A stretch of DNA of 64,000 nt, taken from assembly GCA_011032825.1 (NCBI GenBank), contig JAADJZ010000020.1:124001-188000 (forward strand), read 5' to 3'. Source of the DNA: Massariosphaeria phaeospora (lineage: Eukaryota > Ascomycota > Dothideomycetes > Pleosporales). The notes beneath the pieces are model-generated. The model was not told the origin of the DNA and ran no database searches. It worked only from the letters and a program-made list of their open reading frames with translations. This document shows, one piece after another, positions 1-10,592 of this stretch (its first letter is position 1; each line of letters begins with the position of its first letter). The translations under genes and the position numbers were made by a program.

Positions 1-529
1 GAGTAAATACTCTTTTAATTCTAAGTGCTTAATTAGTTGTTAAATTAGCGCGTTTTTGTTACTCTTAGATATAGTATTTGCAAAAAGCTTCTTTAGTAAA
101 TTAATTACTTTTTAAACACAGCGTTGTTTAAAACACTAGAAACTACGTTTAGTAGCTTAGTTTCTTTTGCTACGTCTAGCGGTACTTTAAGTTTTTCTAG
201 CCTAAAGCTTATTAAAAACCTAGAGCTTTTTTAAGTTAAAAATTATCGTTTACAATAGCTAACCTGCTAAGGCTAAGCTTTATATTTTTACTTAAGTTAA
301 GTAACTTTTGTTTAATATTCTATTAAAGCGTATTACTTAGATAGTAGAAAGTGCGTTGATAGTCTAATAAATGCTGCTTACAATAAAGAAATACAATTTA
401 ATAACAAAAAAAATTAATTACAAAATGTAAAAGTTTGCGCAAAGATACTATGCTAGGTAACAGAATTGTAATTAATAGAGAGCTAGTAAGCTCTCGAGCA
501 AAAGTTTATTTACAGGCTAGATCGAATTA
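1..529. repeat. AT-rich RIP-like tract
   Basis: The tract is strongly AT-rich, full of TA dinucleotides and TAG/TAA triplets in all frames, and has no open frame of note. It runs straight into the decayed transposase to its right. In Pezizomycotina this composition is typical of repeats hit by repeat-induced point mutation. It may be the remainder of the same element, but I could not recognise a DDE catalytic domain. The element presumably continues beyond the window. Confidence 0.6.
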
Positions 530-1056
530 TCTTAAGTCCAATTGGTTCCAATGATCTTCGGAACTTCTAAGCCTCAACCGAGGTTGCTACCAAGAACCTC
601 TTGGGCCTAGCCTATTACAGCGCTAATTATCTCTAGATCCTCCTAGAGTATTCTTTGGCAATTCTTTAGTCAATTGAAAGCTATTTTGAGCTTAGCTGAA
701 CGCGTTACAAAGCGCTTAGCCTAGCACTTGCCAACAGGCTCTTCTCTACGCACAGCTAGCAATTTATCAGCTATATCTGCTACCTCGCACAGCCGAAGCG
801 CAAATTCTCGCGAATCAAGGTCGAGGATATATCGGACGATCGTTTGCTTTTTGGTTGCAGTAAACTTATAGCGACCGTTGCGTGCAGCAGGCCTGTAGCT
901 GATTCCGTTGTGTTGACTAGTTAACGTAGAGCGTAGTGTATTGAACGCCTCAGCAGCGCGTTAGAAGCTTTGAAATTAGCAGTTATAATAGGCAGAGAGG
1001 GCAAGCTAGTTTTAGCTTTCTTTATTAGTTAATAGCGCGTTCTGTTGTTGAGGCAT
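530..1056 (-). mobile_element. RIP-degraded pogo/Fot1-like transposase, N-terminal part
   Basis: Read on the minus strand from an ATG at 1056, one frame gives the start of a Tc1/mariner pogo-class transposase. It opens with MPQQQNALLTNKES, then an AAEAF...RSTL helix-turn-helix segment, then a CENP-B-like DNA-binding part with IVRYILDLDSREFALRLCEV and EEPVGK...KRFVTRS. The frame is broken by several stop codons, and some sit where the family has Trp, Arg or Gln (for example after EEPVGK, where GKRW is usual). That is the C-to-T pattern of RIP. No intact terminal inverted repeat was found. A short CTCGATGATG direct repeat lies just outside the start (about 1104-1131). The copy is clearly inactive. 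Confidence 0.75.
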
Positions 1057-1471
1057 GTCGCGTTGATGAGGGAGTGTGTAGTCTTGGCAGAAACTGACCA
1101 GCTCGATGATGTGACCACCTCGATGATGGAATACGTTACACTATAAAAAATACAATGCTCGTACACGGTTATATGAAGAATACTAAGTATCAAATCACTC
1201 CTTTAGACTCATAGAAGTAAAATCACCCAATTACTTCACAACGGTACGAAGGATTATATTTCTGTCCTCTAGGGTATGTCTGGGCAACAAGAGAATGAGC
1301 TAACAATCAACAAATACTACACAGGCCGGCAATAGAAGAGAAGAAGGAAGAATGCCCGAGCCCCTAACCAAATGAATCCCATAGCAAATAAATCAACGCT
1401 GCCAGCCCTTCGTGAGTTTTCACAAAATATGCTACTCCCGCTCTGACAGTCGAAAGCTACATGTAGCAGTT

Positions 1472-3117
1472 TCAATGCTTTTCACAGCCAATCCTGCCCA
1501 GCAACTCCTTCCGATCACCGTGACCTGGGATGCTAATTCCGCTAGCGCGCGTAGAGCTACGGCGATTCTGCTTCTTGTACGGCTTAACGCCGCCGTTAAG
1601 AGTGTTCTTGCGCGTGAAGTTGATATCATCCGCACCGACTTCTTCCTCGAGCGGTATCCGATCCGTCCCCATGTTCATGGCATTGAGTATGGTTGCGGTA
1701 TCTTCCTGCTCTTCGACATCGTCGGCCTCACCCTCGTCATCCGATCGCATATCGTCGGCGCTTTGCCCTCTAATCACTTTCCACACAATGCGAATGATTG
1801 TCGCAAACCACATTATCATAATCACCTGCAAGGCGAGCAGAAGCGCGAGGAAGCCCAATCGCATGGTTGCGCTCCAGCAAACCGGGCCATACTGATCTGT
1901 GAAACTTGAAACAAGGTTGCCCCAGATCTTATTCCCACCGAACGCGTTGTACTCGGCTGTGGCGTTGAGCGGAATGAATGTTTTATCGTTGAGGTGACAA
2001 CCATCCGGTATGGCTGTAGGTAAGTGAGCGTATACAGACCAACACACCATCGGGTAGAAGACGTGCCGCGTTACGAACCAGATCAAAACGAAGAGACCGA
2101 AGGCGTAGTCGCAGATGGTGTTATATCCCGTGTACTTGAGTAGTTTGGCAGTCTATGCATAAAGTTAGTTCTCCTATTCATTGTGTCCACAGCCACGGTT
2201 GAACTCACCGGAAGAACGATATCCACTATGTCCATAGTACAGAGTATCACAGTTCCAACAGGCATTTGATAGGAGCCGTATGATAAGAAGATGAGCGCGA
2301 CAGTAAAAATGTGATGAGTGAACATCTGGGCATAGTCCTTTCGCTTCTCTTCAATGTTGACGACAACAATCTGCTGGATCCAGAACCCCCACTGCACGAG
2401 GTAGTAAAATTTGTGAATACCGGTAACTTGACGAAAGGGCCAGTCTTTCCACATGTTCTCGAGGTTGAACCAGAGACCCGAGGTGTATAGGATGTACTGC
2501 GCATTGTTAGCTAGCTGCTAATCTAGCCACCTGATACAGGTAGAAGAGTATGTACTCACCACACCAAGCGGCCAAGATGCTGTGCAGTACACAACCAGCC
2601 ATGCTTGTTCTTTGAATCTGGCCAAGCCCTTCGCTGTCCTGATACCCCCTCGTCGTGCCAGCGGATCCAGAATATACTCCATAACTGCGACTCTAGCTCC
2701 AGTGAATGCCACGACCACAAAGGCCACATAGTAGAGGTCGTCGATGCTGCAGCCGTATAGGCCAGACTCTTCGTGGTAGTATGAGAGCTGGAAAAATTTG
2801 GAGGTACGCCGCCGAGCGCGCGGGAAGAAGATGTGCGTGAGAATCAGGAGGAGAAGGAGGTTTACGGAAATGCCTGTCGCAGTCAAGTCAGTAAATGGCC
2901 TCTAGCAACGTCGAACAGTACGGTTGAAGTGAAAGAGAGCCATACCTAGCTGGTTGTTGGAAACCAGTGTACAGAGCGAGCCTAGCAAGCTCTCGTCCTC
3001 GGGTTTCTTCTTCTTTTTCTTCTCCGCAATTGAAGACCTGCAAGTCCCAGCCAACAGTTCTCGGTCCTCTGTCCTCAATTCCCGATCGTCAAGCCGCGAA
3101 GCTTCGTTCATTGCCAT
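1472..3117 (-). CDS. lag1: Ceramide synthase, LAG1/LAC1 family (TLC domain)
   Basis: Acyl-CoA-dependent ceramide synthase of the ER membrane, joining a sphingoid base to a long-chain acyl-CoA. Four exons join in phase: 3117-2946, 2873-2560, 2496-2209 and 2152-1472, giving 484 aa. The N-terminus is hydrophilic with a lysine run (KKKKKK), followed by several membrane segments of the TLC domain. The Lag1 signature is present: MFTHHIF with the paired histidines at about 223-224, and MDIVDIVLP...KLLKYTGYN downstream. The cytosolic tail is acidic (about 50 residues rich in D/E) and then basic, as in fungal homologues. The ATG at 3117 is the first in frame; a longer N-terminus from an upstream exon cannot be excluded. 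All introns are GT-AG of 56-72 nt. Identification is secure; whether it is the LAG1 or LAC1 type is not resolved. Confidence 0.93.
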
Positions 3118-4402
3118 GGTGTCCTGGGTGTCGACAAGCGCGGATTCGCAGTCTATCTAAAGAAACGATGGCTTCGCCGGGCGAACCGCAAGTGTACGCC
3201 TGTCTGTGACTGTGCTTCCAGATGCGTTCCACGAAAGCTGAATGCAGCTCTTCTCCCAGTGCTGTCGTAAGCGCTTGTCGCACGCTCGAGTAGCCTCTCC
3301 GTGTCGGTGCTAGCGAGTGTATGGGGTCGGGTCTCGATTGTTTAGTAACGAGCGGTCATGGCGTGTCCGTGGTCGTTGTCATGGGGAAGAAGTAATGTAA
3401 GATGGCGATGTAGTTGAGCGACAGCGGTTTGGGCGGTGCCTTGAGTTGGCGCGGATATGCTTCCCCACGGGAGCGGTGAGTTCGGGCAGGCAAGTGCGAA
3501 CAAGGCCGCTGGTCGGTGGTGCGATGGGGCTTGGGTGTCTCAACAGAACAACTGTTCGCTCAGGTCGTGCGATCGGTGCCACTTGCAGCAGACGAAGGAT
3601 TCGAGAGGCGAGGAGGGCAGCAGTCCCGGTGCGGCAGGTAGCTGATGGGTTGTGCTCGTGGCGGGATTGTTGTCTGGGCCCGGCGACGCTACTATAGTAT
3701 GGTAGACTCAGGCGCGGCTGTGAGTGTGGGGAGCAACAACACCACGACGTGAGGACAGGAGGTCTCAATTTCTTTGCTCTTGATCGGCCCAGCCCGCGCC
3801 TCTCTCAATCTGGGCAATTGGTCTGAGCGAGCGGCTGCCAGCGCCGCCGCCGGAAAGGCGAGTCCCGAGGTCTCTTGCACCCTTTTTCGTTGCCAAGGCC
3901 TGGACCCTTGGAAACTCAGGGGAGCCAGTGGGAACGCTGGAAGTGTGTTCCCCACGCTGCCCCATCGCCGCCAATCAAAACGCACATGTGTCAAACACCA
4001 TGACCATCCCCGCGCTGGTTCACCTCCATTGCGAGCGATGCCCCGCAGCCGTGTGGAGGGGCGTGTATTGCACAGTGAGTGGCAACCCTGGTATAGTTCA
4101 TTGCCGATTTAGAGTTTAGAGCAACGGATCATGCCAGGCAAGTGGTGGTGGAGATTGCCTTGATTGATGAGCATATCGGACTAAAGTTGAAACTACGAAA
4201 CCGATCCTGTAGCCGACAAGTAGAGAGACACATTACTACCCAAAGACTACTGGTCTGTCCAGGATCGCTTCCTCAATCTGAGCGTACGAGTGTGGACGGA
4301 TATAACGATAACCAAAACTGACCCGAACGCCATCCCGTGCATTCCATGCATTTGCCAACCTTGAATATCACACCTGCTACAGCCCCATGCGACCGGACCG
4401 CG
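3118..4402. other. Intergenic region between lag1 and bxi1
   Basis: About 1.3 kb upstream of the ceramide synthase and downstream of the BAX-inhibitor gene. Short overlapping frames occur on both strands, but none has recognisable domains or a convincing start and splice pattern. It presumably holds the lag1 promoter and 5' leader and the bxi1 3' UTR. I see nothing else in it. Confidence 0.6.
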
Positions 4403-5288
4403 CTAGTTGTTGTTCTGAGAGTTGAGAATCCTCAGGATAGCCAGGAACAGGTTGATAATGTCCAGGTAAAGCGATATCGCAGCCGCGATTTCCTCCTCGA
4501 CGTGATAATGGCGCATGATAAGTTGTGTGTCGACAAGGATGTAGGCACTAAATATCAACGCCGTGACAATGCCATATCCCAGTTCGACTTTGCTGTTGTA
4601 CGGGAAGAACACGCTCATGAAACCGAACAAGATGACGACCCATAGGGCTCCAAAGAGGTATGGCATCCAGCTTGTGAAGTCGTATTTGGACTGGCAAGCG
4701 AACAAGCTCAAGGCCACGAAGATGCCGAATGTGAAGATGACTGCCTCTAACACAATCTTGGAGTCGGTAAATGATACAATCACGGAGATGGAGTAGGCTT
4801 CGAGTGCAGTGAACCCGGCGAGGAAGAGTAGGTTCGTGGGGTATGACTTGCGCTTCCAGAACGTGAGGCCGAGGAAGGCCATAGCTCCGAAGAGAGACAC
4901 CCACATCATCCACTGGTTGGTTTGGATCCAGTGCTTGTAAGATTCCGAGGCCATGGAGATGCCGCTGAGGGCTGCGGTAGCGAGCAGTTGAACGGTTCTA
5001 TGCAATAATCAGTTAGTGCTTGCGTCAGCTTGTGCGACAAGACAATACTCACAAGATAGCGTAGACCTTTCTCACAAACGCCATCCGAATATCCAACGTT
5101 GCCTCGCTAACGACGCCCCCAAACTTGAAATCGTCGGGCAGGTTGTCATCCTCGCCCCGCGGCACGCCTCCAAGGAGTGCCGATTGTGTGTGGTCTTCGG
5201 CAGCTTGATAGCTCGGTGGCGCTTGCGAGTATGATGGCTCATCGAGCGAGTCCCGCTGCGGAACGTTCTGGTATTTGGGACCACCCAT
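4403..5288 (-). CDS. bxi1: BAX inhibitor-1 family membrane protein (TMBIM/LFG type)
   Basis: Multi-spanning membrane protein of the BAX inhibitor-1/TMBIM family, linked in fungi to the unfolded-protein response, calcium handling and cell death (Bxi1/Ybh3 of yeast). Two exons, 5288-5053 and 4997-4403, are separated by a 55-nt GT-AG intron and encode 276 aa. Residues 1-70 are hydrophilic, with a proline/tyrosine-rich cytosolic head (QAPPSYQAAEDH). Seven hydrophobic segments follow. Family landmarks include the final FSAYILVDTQLIM segment and the C-terminal ISLYLDIINLFLAILRIL segment with its conserved acidic residue. The start ATG at 5288 gives the usual length. I am sure of the family; the physiological role is inferred from homologues. 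Confidence 0.93.
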
Positions 5289-6561
5289 CTCGTTGCGTGC
5301 TGCTGTTGCGCAGGGTATTTGATGTATCGGGTCGAGTGAGTTGCCGGTGGCGGAGTGATTGCAGGAGGTTAAGAGGGTGAGGTATGAAGGAACGCAGGCG
5401 GGCTGTGCTTGTCTGATGACGAAAGGCCAAGACTAGATGACATAATCCTGGATCACGTAACGCCGAAGCACTGGAGCTTTCACAGGTCCTGGGGCGGCTT
5501 TCAATTCCCGGTATGACATAGGGCCACATGTGAGTCTTTGTACGCACTCTGCCAAGATGTTATCTAGCGTACGAGATGCTACGGGTCTTCCAATAGGTAG
5601 TGATCCTCCTGATTTCCACCACAGTATATATGAATTGGGGAAATCAACCGCAAGTCATGAATGTTGAGAGTTCTAAGATGAAACTTTTAAAGGACAGAGC
5701 TAGTCAGTAGAGCACTCGCAGGAGTTGAATACATAGTAACATGAGCATGTTTATGTAGACTGCGTCTATGTCACTGCCTATGCATGGTGTTCTGCTTGAA
5801 AGATTCCGCACAAACCAAGAGCTATAAAGAGACTGAACAACGGATAGACCAAGGTAGTTGGGATTATCTCACGACGACAGTAGTGATTGGATGATGTTCA
5901 TTACTCTTTCACTCTGTTCCAGAATTCCCCCTCTTACATTTTTGACAAATCACCAGTGCAGATAGCCACCGTACCCAGACCTACACGCCGCGCCTGCCTC
6001 CAACTGTCTTTTGTTGCTCACGTTGGCCACCGCGCCGAATACTAGGAAACACGAGTCCGTGCAGGACCATAATAGTCATCGTTGTCCATGTATGACATTC
6101 GACAGACTAGAGCTGGGAAACCCACAAGTCGAATCCGTACAACGCCGAACGTTAGCAAAAGCACATACCACCCAGCACCTTAACACCTTCAAATACAATA
6201 CAGTCAAAGACAAACTATAAGTTACTCAGGACAAAGAAGGGCGATATGTCGGATGTAAAGGTCCAAAAGGGGCCAGGGGTCGATTGAGAGGGGGAAAATG
6301 TCGGTAGTAGACATTGTTCGAATTATGTATGACAGACCAAAGTCCGGGTATCGTGTGGGACAACCTGATCGCTGGTAAGACGAAGATGGAGTTCGAAATG
6401 GACATCCAGTAGGTGACCAATCCAACTCCCGCGAACGGAGCAAGTGGGAACCCTAAGTAAAACAGCAGACCAATCCTCAACGAGGGGAGATCCAGGTCGA
6501 AGGTAATAACGTCAAGGAAACTCGTTATAGTACGGTCATGAAACGCAGAAGATCCAGTCTC
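5289..6561. other. Intergenic region between bxi1 and sho1
   Basis: About 1.3 kb holding the bxi1 promoter (the gene runs away from here on the minus strand) and the sho1 3' flank. Frames are short and unconserved in appearance. I see no gene, repeat or RNA in it. Confidence 0.6.
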
Positions 6562-7721
6562 CTACAGCAAGATGAGGTAGTTGCTAGGCGCAATACCCGT
6601 CTCGCCGTTGGGTTTCTTTGCCTGCCACCATCGGCCGCTAACATCGGACACTTCAAGGATGTCGTGCTTCTGGAAGCTGATCTCATTCGCGTCGTCGGGG
6701 TTTGCCTCGTAGCTGTAGATAGCCTTGGCGCGATACGGGTACTCTAGCGATTGCTCCTGCTGTGGCTCATCATTTGTTGGTGTCTGCGCGTTCATGCCTC
6801 CAAAGCGAGGTTGTGACGAGCTTCTCGCGTCCACGCCAACAGGACCTCCTGGATATCCAGAAACGGGTGAAGATGTCTCGAATCCATTCAATTGCGCGGA
6901 CGTGTACATTTGAGGTGCTTGGTTGGCGGCGACTGACGTCTCCGGGCGAGTGCCATAGTTGTTGGACATCTGGCGTGAAGAGCGCGAGCCGGGGTTCTCC
7001 TTGTGCAGAGCGTACGAGTCAACAAAAGCACGGTGGCTTGCTTGTGGCTCGGAGCCATAGTAAAAGATCCAGACGATCTGTGATAAGACATTAGACAAGT
7101 TCATTTCGTGAAAGCACGGTAGCCAAAGGCTCCTTCCATCGCGTTGAGACGAGATGGAAAGAGGGCCCCAGCATCAAGTTGAGTGGATGTGAGCGCTTAC
7201 CGCAATCATAGACAGCAGGATGTAGCCAGCGGCAGCGGCCTCGAACGCAGCGATAGCCGAATATACGAGTGAATTGACTGATGCAGTGGTGCAGACTAGA
7301 CCGGCCGAAAGGAAGCCAACAATCTACTCCGTTAGCACGCACACTTCTCTGGCTTAAAGAAACAGCTTACGGCTACGTGATAGGTGCGCTCAGAGTCAGA
7401 GGCCACGGCCACGGTGACGCCAACGATGCACCAGAACATCAGCACGAGAGTCCACCATGCGAAGTTGGGGAATCCGCCGCGGACGGCAGCTAATATTGAG
7501 CTGACGAAAACGATGATCCAGGCGAGCTGTCATCAGACGTTAGCCTCAGCCCCAACCGGCGATTTGCGGATACTGACAATGCTGATGGAGATGGTCGCCA
7601 GCGCAAACGGGTCGCCGATAATGCGCCCGAGAGAAAATGACGACCGACCGCCGCCGCTATATCCATTTCCGTTCTCCATTTTGCGAATAGACGGCGAACC
7701 CAGGGAGCCGTAGGAGGGCAT
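6562..7721 (-). CDS. sho1: High-osmolarity signalling sensor SHO1
   Basis: Plasma-membrane osmosensor/adaptor of the HOG MAP-kinase pathway that recruits the MAPKK Pbs2 through its SH3 domain. Four exons join in phase 0: 7721-7578, 7526-7371, 7323-7201 and 7077-6562, giving 312 aa. A short cytosolic head leads into [13 protein letters not shown] and four transmembrane segments, as in all Sho1 proteins. A long Ser/Gln/Pro-rich linker follows. The C-terminal SH3 domain (about 254-312) shows [11 protein letters not shown], the double tryptophan in SGRWWQAK and the PSNY motif. The ATG at 7721 is used; an internal ATG 14 codons on (7679, MENGNGYS) matches typical N-termini equally well. Confidence 0.95.
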
Positions 7722-9620
7722 AGGGTTAGGCGGACGAGTGCGCGTGGTATTAGGGGCTTCGGGGTGGAAGCAAAAGAGCGTGAGGCCGGTTTAAGGACCG
7801 CTCGAGACTGGCGAGCGATACTTGTCGCGACGGTTGTGAGTGCGCAAGAAGTGTCGAGCGTCTAGCCGGAGACGAGGTCGTGTTCAGCAGAGCGAGACGG
7901 CGCTGGCGAACGGGGGGTTATGTGTCGCGGCGGGTGCGGGGACGGGCGGTGCAGCAGGGCAGCCAGGAGCCAAAGGCGGGTTTGCAGCTCGAGGGTGCTG
8001 GGACGGCTGGCGGCTGGCGGCTGCAGAGTTGGCGAGGGGCAGAGAGCGTGATGGACGGGGTGCAGAGTGCTGTGGTTTTGGGAGGAGAGCGGACGAGATG
8101 GGCCAGGCACACGGGCACCCAAGCGTTTCACCTAGCGTCCGGCGACGAGAACGATTGGCTGGCGGCGGGCTCAGACCGGGGGGGACTCAGATGGCAGCAC
8201 GTCAGCCGTGGCGTGCAAGGTGCGCGACAACTCGTTGACTCGGAGCGACAGTCGACGGGCAGTCCTTTGCGGACGAGGCGCGGGCTCTGGGCAGACGAGG
8301 CTAACAAAGCGGATACAGCATGTACAGCGCGAACGAGAGGGCAGCACGTCCTTCTTTACTTGTACAATGGCCAATCCACGAGCGCGCACACCGAGCAGCA
8401 TGAGCAGCAGGGACGACGACAAGCCCGGCTAAAACAATGTGTCGTCGCGGGCATCAGACAGCTGCCCAGCAATATCCAAGCCAGTGTGCTCCACGTCCTG
8501 GGACGGCGCTGGCATGGAGGCAGGGTGCTATTTCATTTGGCTAATCTACCCTCCCCCCAAAGAAGAGACGAATCAATTTTGTATTGCGTGAGCAGATCAA
8601 CCAGAGCGGGCGAGCATTATGGCTGTGCTACACTGGGAATTCCCCCCTGCGTTGGTGTTGTTGGTTCGGCTTGTCACTCGCTTTCCAAGGTTGCGTGTTG
8701 TGACGGCACCGCAGCCGCACGTGTTGTGCCCACCTTTATGGCCATCAGCCCTGTTTCTGCAGACTGTGGGAACCCTTCGGGCGGCGTAAAGCTGTCTGAG
8801 ACAGGCCTGAAACGGCTCTTCGTCACGGCCATGCGGCACCCGAGACTCCGAATAGCAGCATAAATAACATCACATCACAAACTCCATCACAGTTCATCAC
8901 AGCAGGCCGAGCCGCGAGCTGCGAATTGCGAGGCGCGCTAATCACAACCTTAAATGTTCCATAGGTTTGACGAACACACTTGGATCAGAGTTTATCTATT
9001 CTTGGCGCTTGCTGAAGCAGTGTCCTCGCCAACGACGCTGACATACCAGTGACTATGAGCATTTCCTGAATTCCATTTCGAAGTTGCTTCTGCGTGCGCG
9101 TGACACTATTCGGACTTCCATAGGGGGCCTCGCTCTCCGCCTTATGGCCTTATAAGGTGAATTGCTAATACTGGTGGATGACAGTACTGGATCGAGCATT
9201 AGTGCTGGAATTCATGGAAACGGCTCCCATGTCTTCGTCCACCACAAATCATTGGTTGTAGGAGTCGGTATAACTGGGTTCTGCACCGAACATGTGAAAG
9301 TTAGATACTTTCCCGGGAGGATGAGAGTAAGTTGTTATTATATTCACGATCGTGGTGCTAGACGCTGGGCAGTTGCGGAGGAGCTGAATACTCTGTTAGC
9401 TATCAAAAATAGACTTTCACACTGGTACGCCATTACATCTAAGCAGTTCATCACAACCGAGGGCCTTCCCTTTGAAACATACCTTTGCTTCAAGCTTCTC
9501 AAATACTGTAGCCGAATTCAAACCAAGGACATCGGACACTAGCCTCGCAAAGTCAACGAACCACGGCCTGGTACACTGTCGTGAGGTGTCTAGGTGAGCA
9601 GCTAAAACGCGTGCTCGACC
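7722..9620. other. Intergenic region upstream of sho1
   Basis: About 1.9 kb between the sho1 start and the 3' end of the dynactin gene. The part at 7840-8560 is GC-rich and contains open frames up to 327 codons on the plus strand, but they are Arg/Gly/Trp-rich without domain signals and look like a composition effect. From 8870 to 9600 composition is average. A 126-codon plus-strand frame (9162-9542) begins at a TTG and has no recognisable family. The region probably holds a long sho1 promoter and leader. Confidence 0.55.
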
Positions 9621-10292
9621 CTACGACTCTATGACTCCTTGCTCTTCGTTTTGCTTTTGCTTGAACTCGCCACGCAATATCGTTCGCTCTGAATCGCGTA
9701 TCCGCTGGTAGTATTCCACGAAGCACCGATCTGGGCCTAGATGATGGATGTTCTTCGTCCTCTGCACCATCAACCCGTTCTTTCTCCTCACTAATGAGAT
9801 CTGGAGAGCTAACTGCAGCTGACGATTCTCGAGTTCTGCCATGCGCGGTCGGAGTTTGGCGAGCTTGGTGAAGCCATCGGTTGATGGAATTTGCTGGTCG
9901 TTCAGTGCTCTGAGCTGTGATGCTATTGCTGCAAAGCCAGGTGCGCGTTCGACTACCAGTGCAGCTTTCTCGGCCATCTCGAGGCCAGCGTCCTCTTTCT
10001 CATCATCCTCCACCGGCTTAAGAAGATCCGAGTGTTTCTTCACTGCTGATTGTTAGATCTATGGGATTGAGGAAGCTCTTGAGACCATACAGAGCTCTTG
10101 CACATCATTCAGAAGTTCGGATTTTGCGGAGAGCTCCTGCAGCGACCTCTCGATCTTGTGCATGCGTTCGGGAACCGTCCTCGGCTTGTCCTCGGTCTTC
10201 TTCTTTCGTCCGCCCAGGACATACTCAATGCGGTCCAGCCTCGACTCCAGCAGAGTAAGCGTGAGAAGTGCTGCTTCCTCGTACGCGTCCAT
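9621..10292 (-). CDS. ro-10: Nuclear distribution protein RO10 / dynactin p24-like subunit
   Basis: Likely the small coiled-coil subunit of the dynactin shoulder (RO10 of Neurospora, p22/p24 of animals, Ldb18 of yeast), needed for dynein-driven nuclear distribution. Two exons, 10292-10091 and 10042-9621, give 207 aa. The join restores DVQELLKKHSDLL across a 48-nt intron. The N-terminus LTLTLLESRLDRIEYVLGG followed by RMHKIERSLQELSAKSE matches the RO10 heptad pattern. The rest is predicted coiled coil (AEKAALVVERAPGFAAIASQL and LRPRMAELENRQLQLALQI). It is divergent and short, so family membership rests on the N-terminal pattern and length. The dynein light intermediate chain lies 20 kb to the right. 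Confidence 0.78.
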
Positions 10293-10592
10293 GGTCGACG
10301 GTCAGTTGATGCGATTGTGGGATCTCGGGACTGCGAAAGTAGTCAACAGACGCGAGCGCGTGCCTGCGTTGCGCGCCTAAGTGGATCTTGGCGTTCTCGG
10401 CAACGTCCGTTGTGACTTGTCAGCTTCTCTCCTTCCATCGCACCTTGTCCACCGCTTCCCTGACGACTCGAACACACGCCCTTCTACGCGCGCAACGCTC
10501 TGCGCCCTATTCACCAACATCGACGAGCATACGAATTTCCCGACGCATGATTGCGCAGTGTTCACGGCGGCTTAGTTTGACTATTGGAGAAT
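10293..10592. promoter_or_regulatory. Shared head-to-head promoter, ro-10 / amino-acid transporter
   Basis: Exactly 300 bp separate the two divergent start codons, so both promoters must lie here or overlap the coding ends. An ATTGG (CCAAT on the minus strand) occurs close to the transporter ATG (about 10583). No TATA box is obvious. Confidence 0.45.

Noticed and set aside
7880..8863. 327-codon plus-strand open frame upstream of sho1
   Set aside because: Arg/Gly/Trp/Gln-rich, no domain, lies in a GC-rich stretch with equally long frames in other registers; looks like a composition artefact.
9162..9542. 126-codon plus-strand frame
   Set aside because: Starts with TTG, no recognisable family and no splice context; kept only as a note in the intergenic entry.
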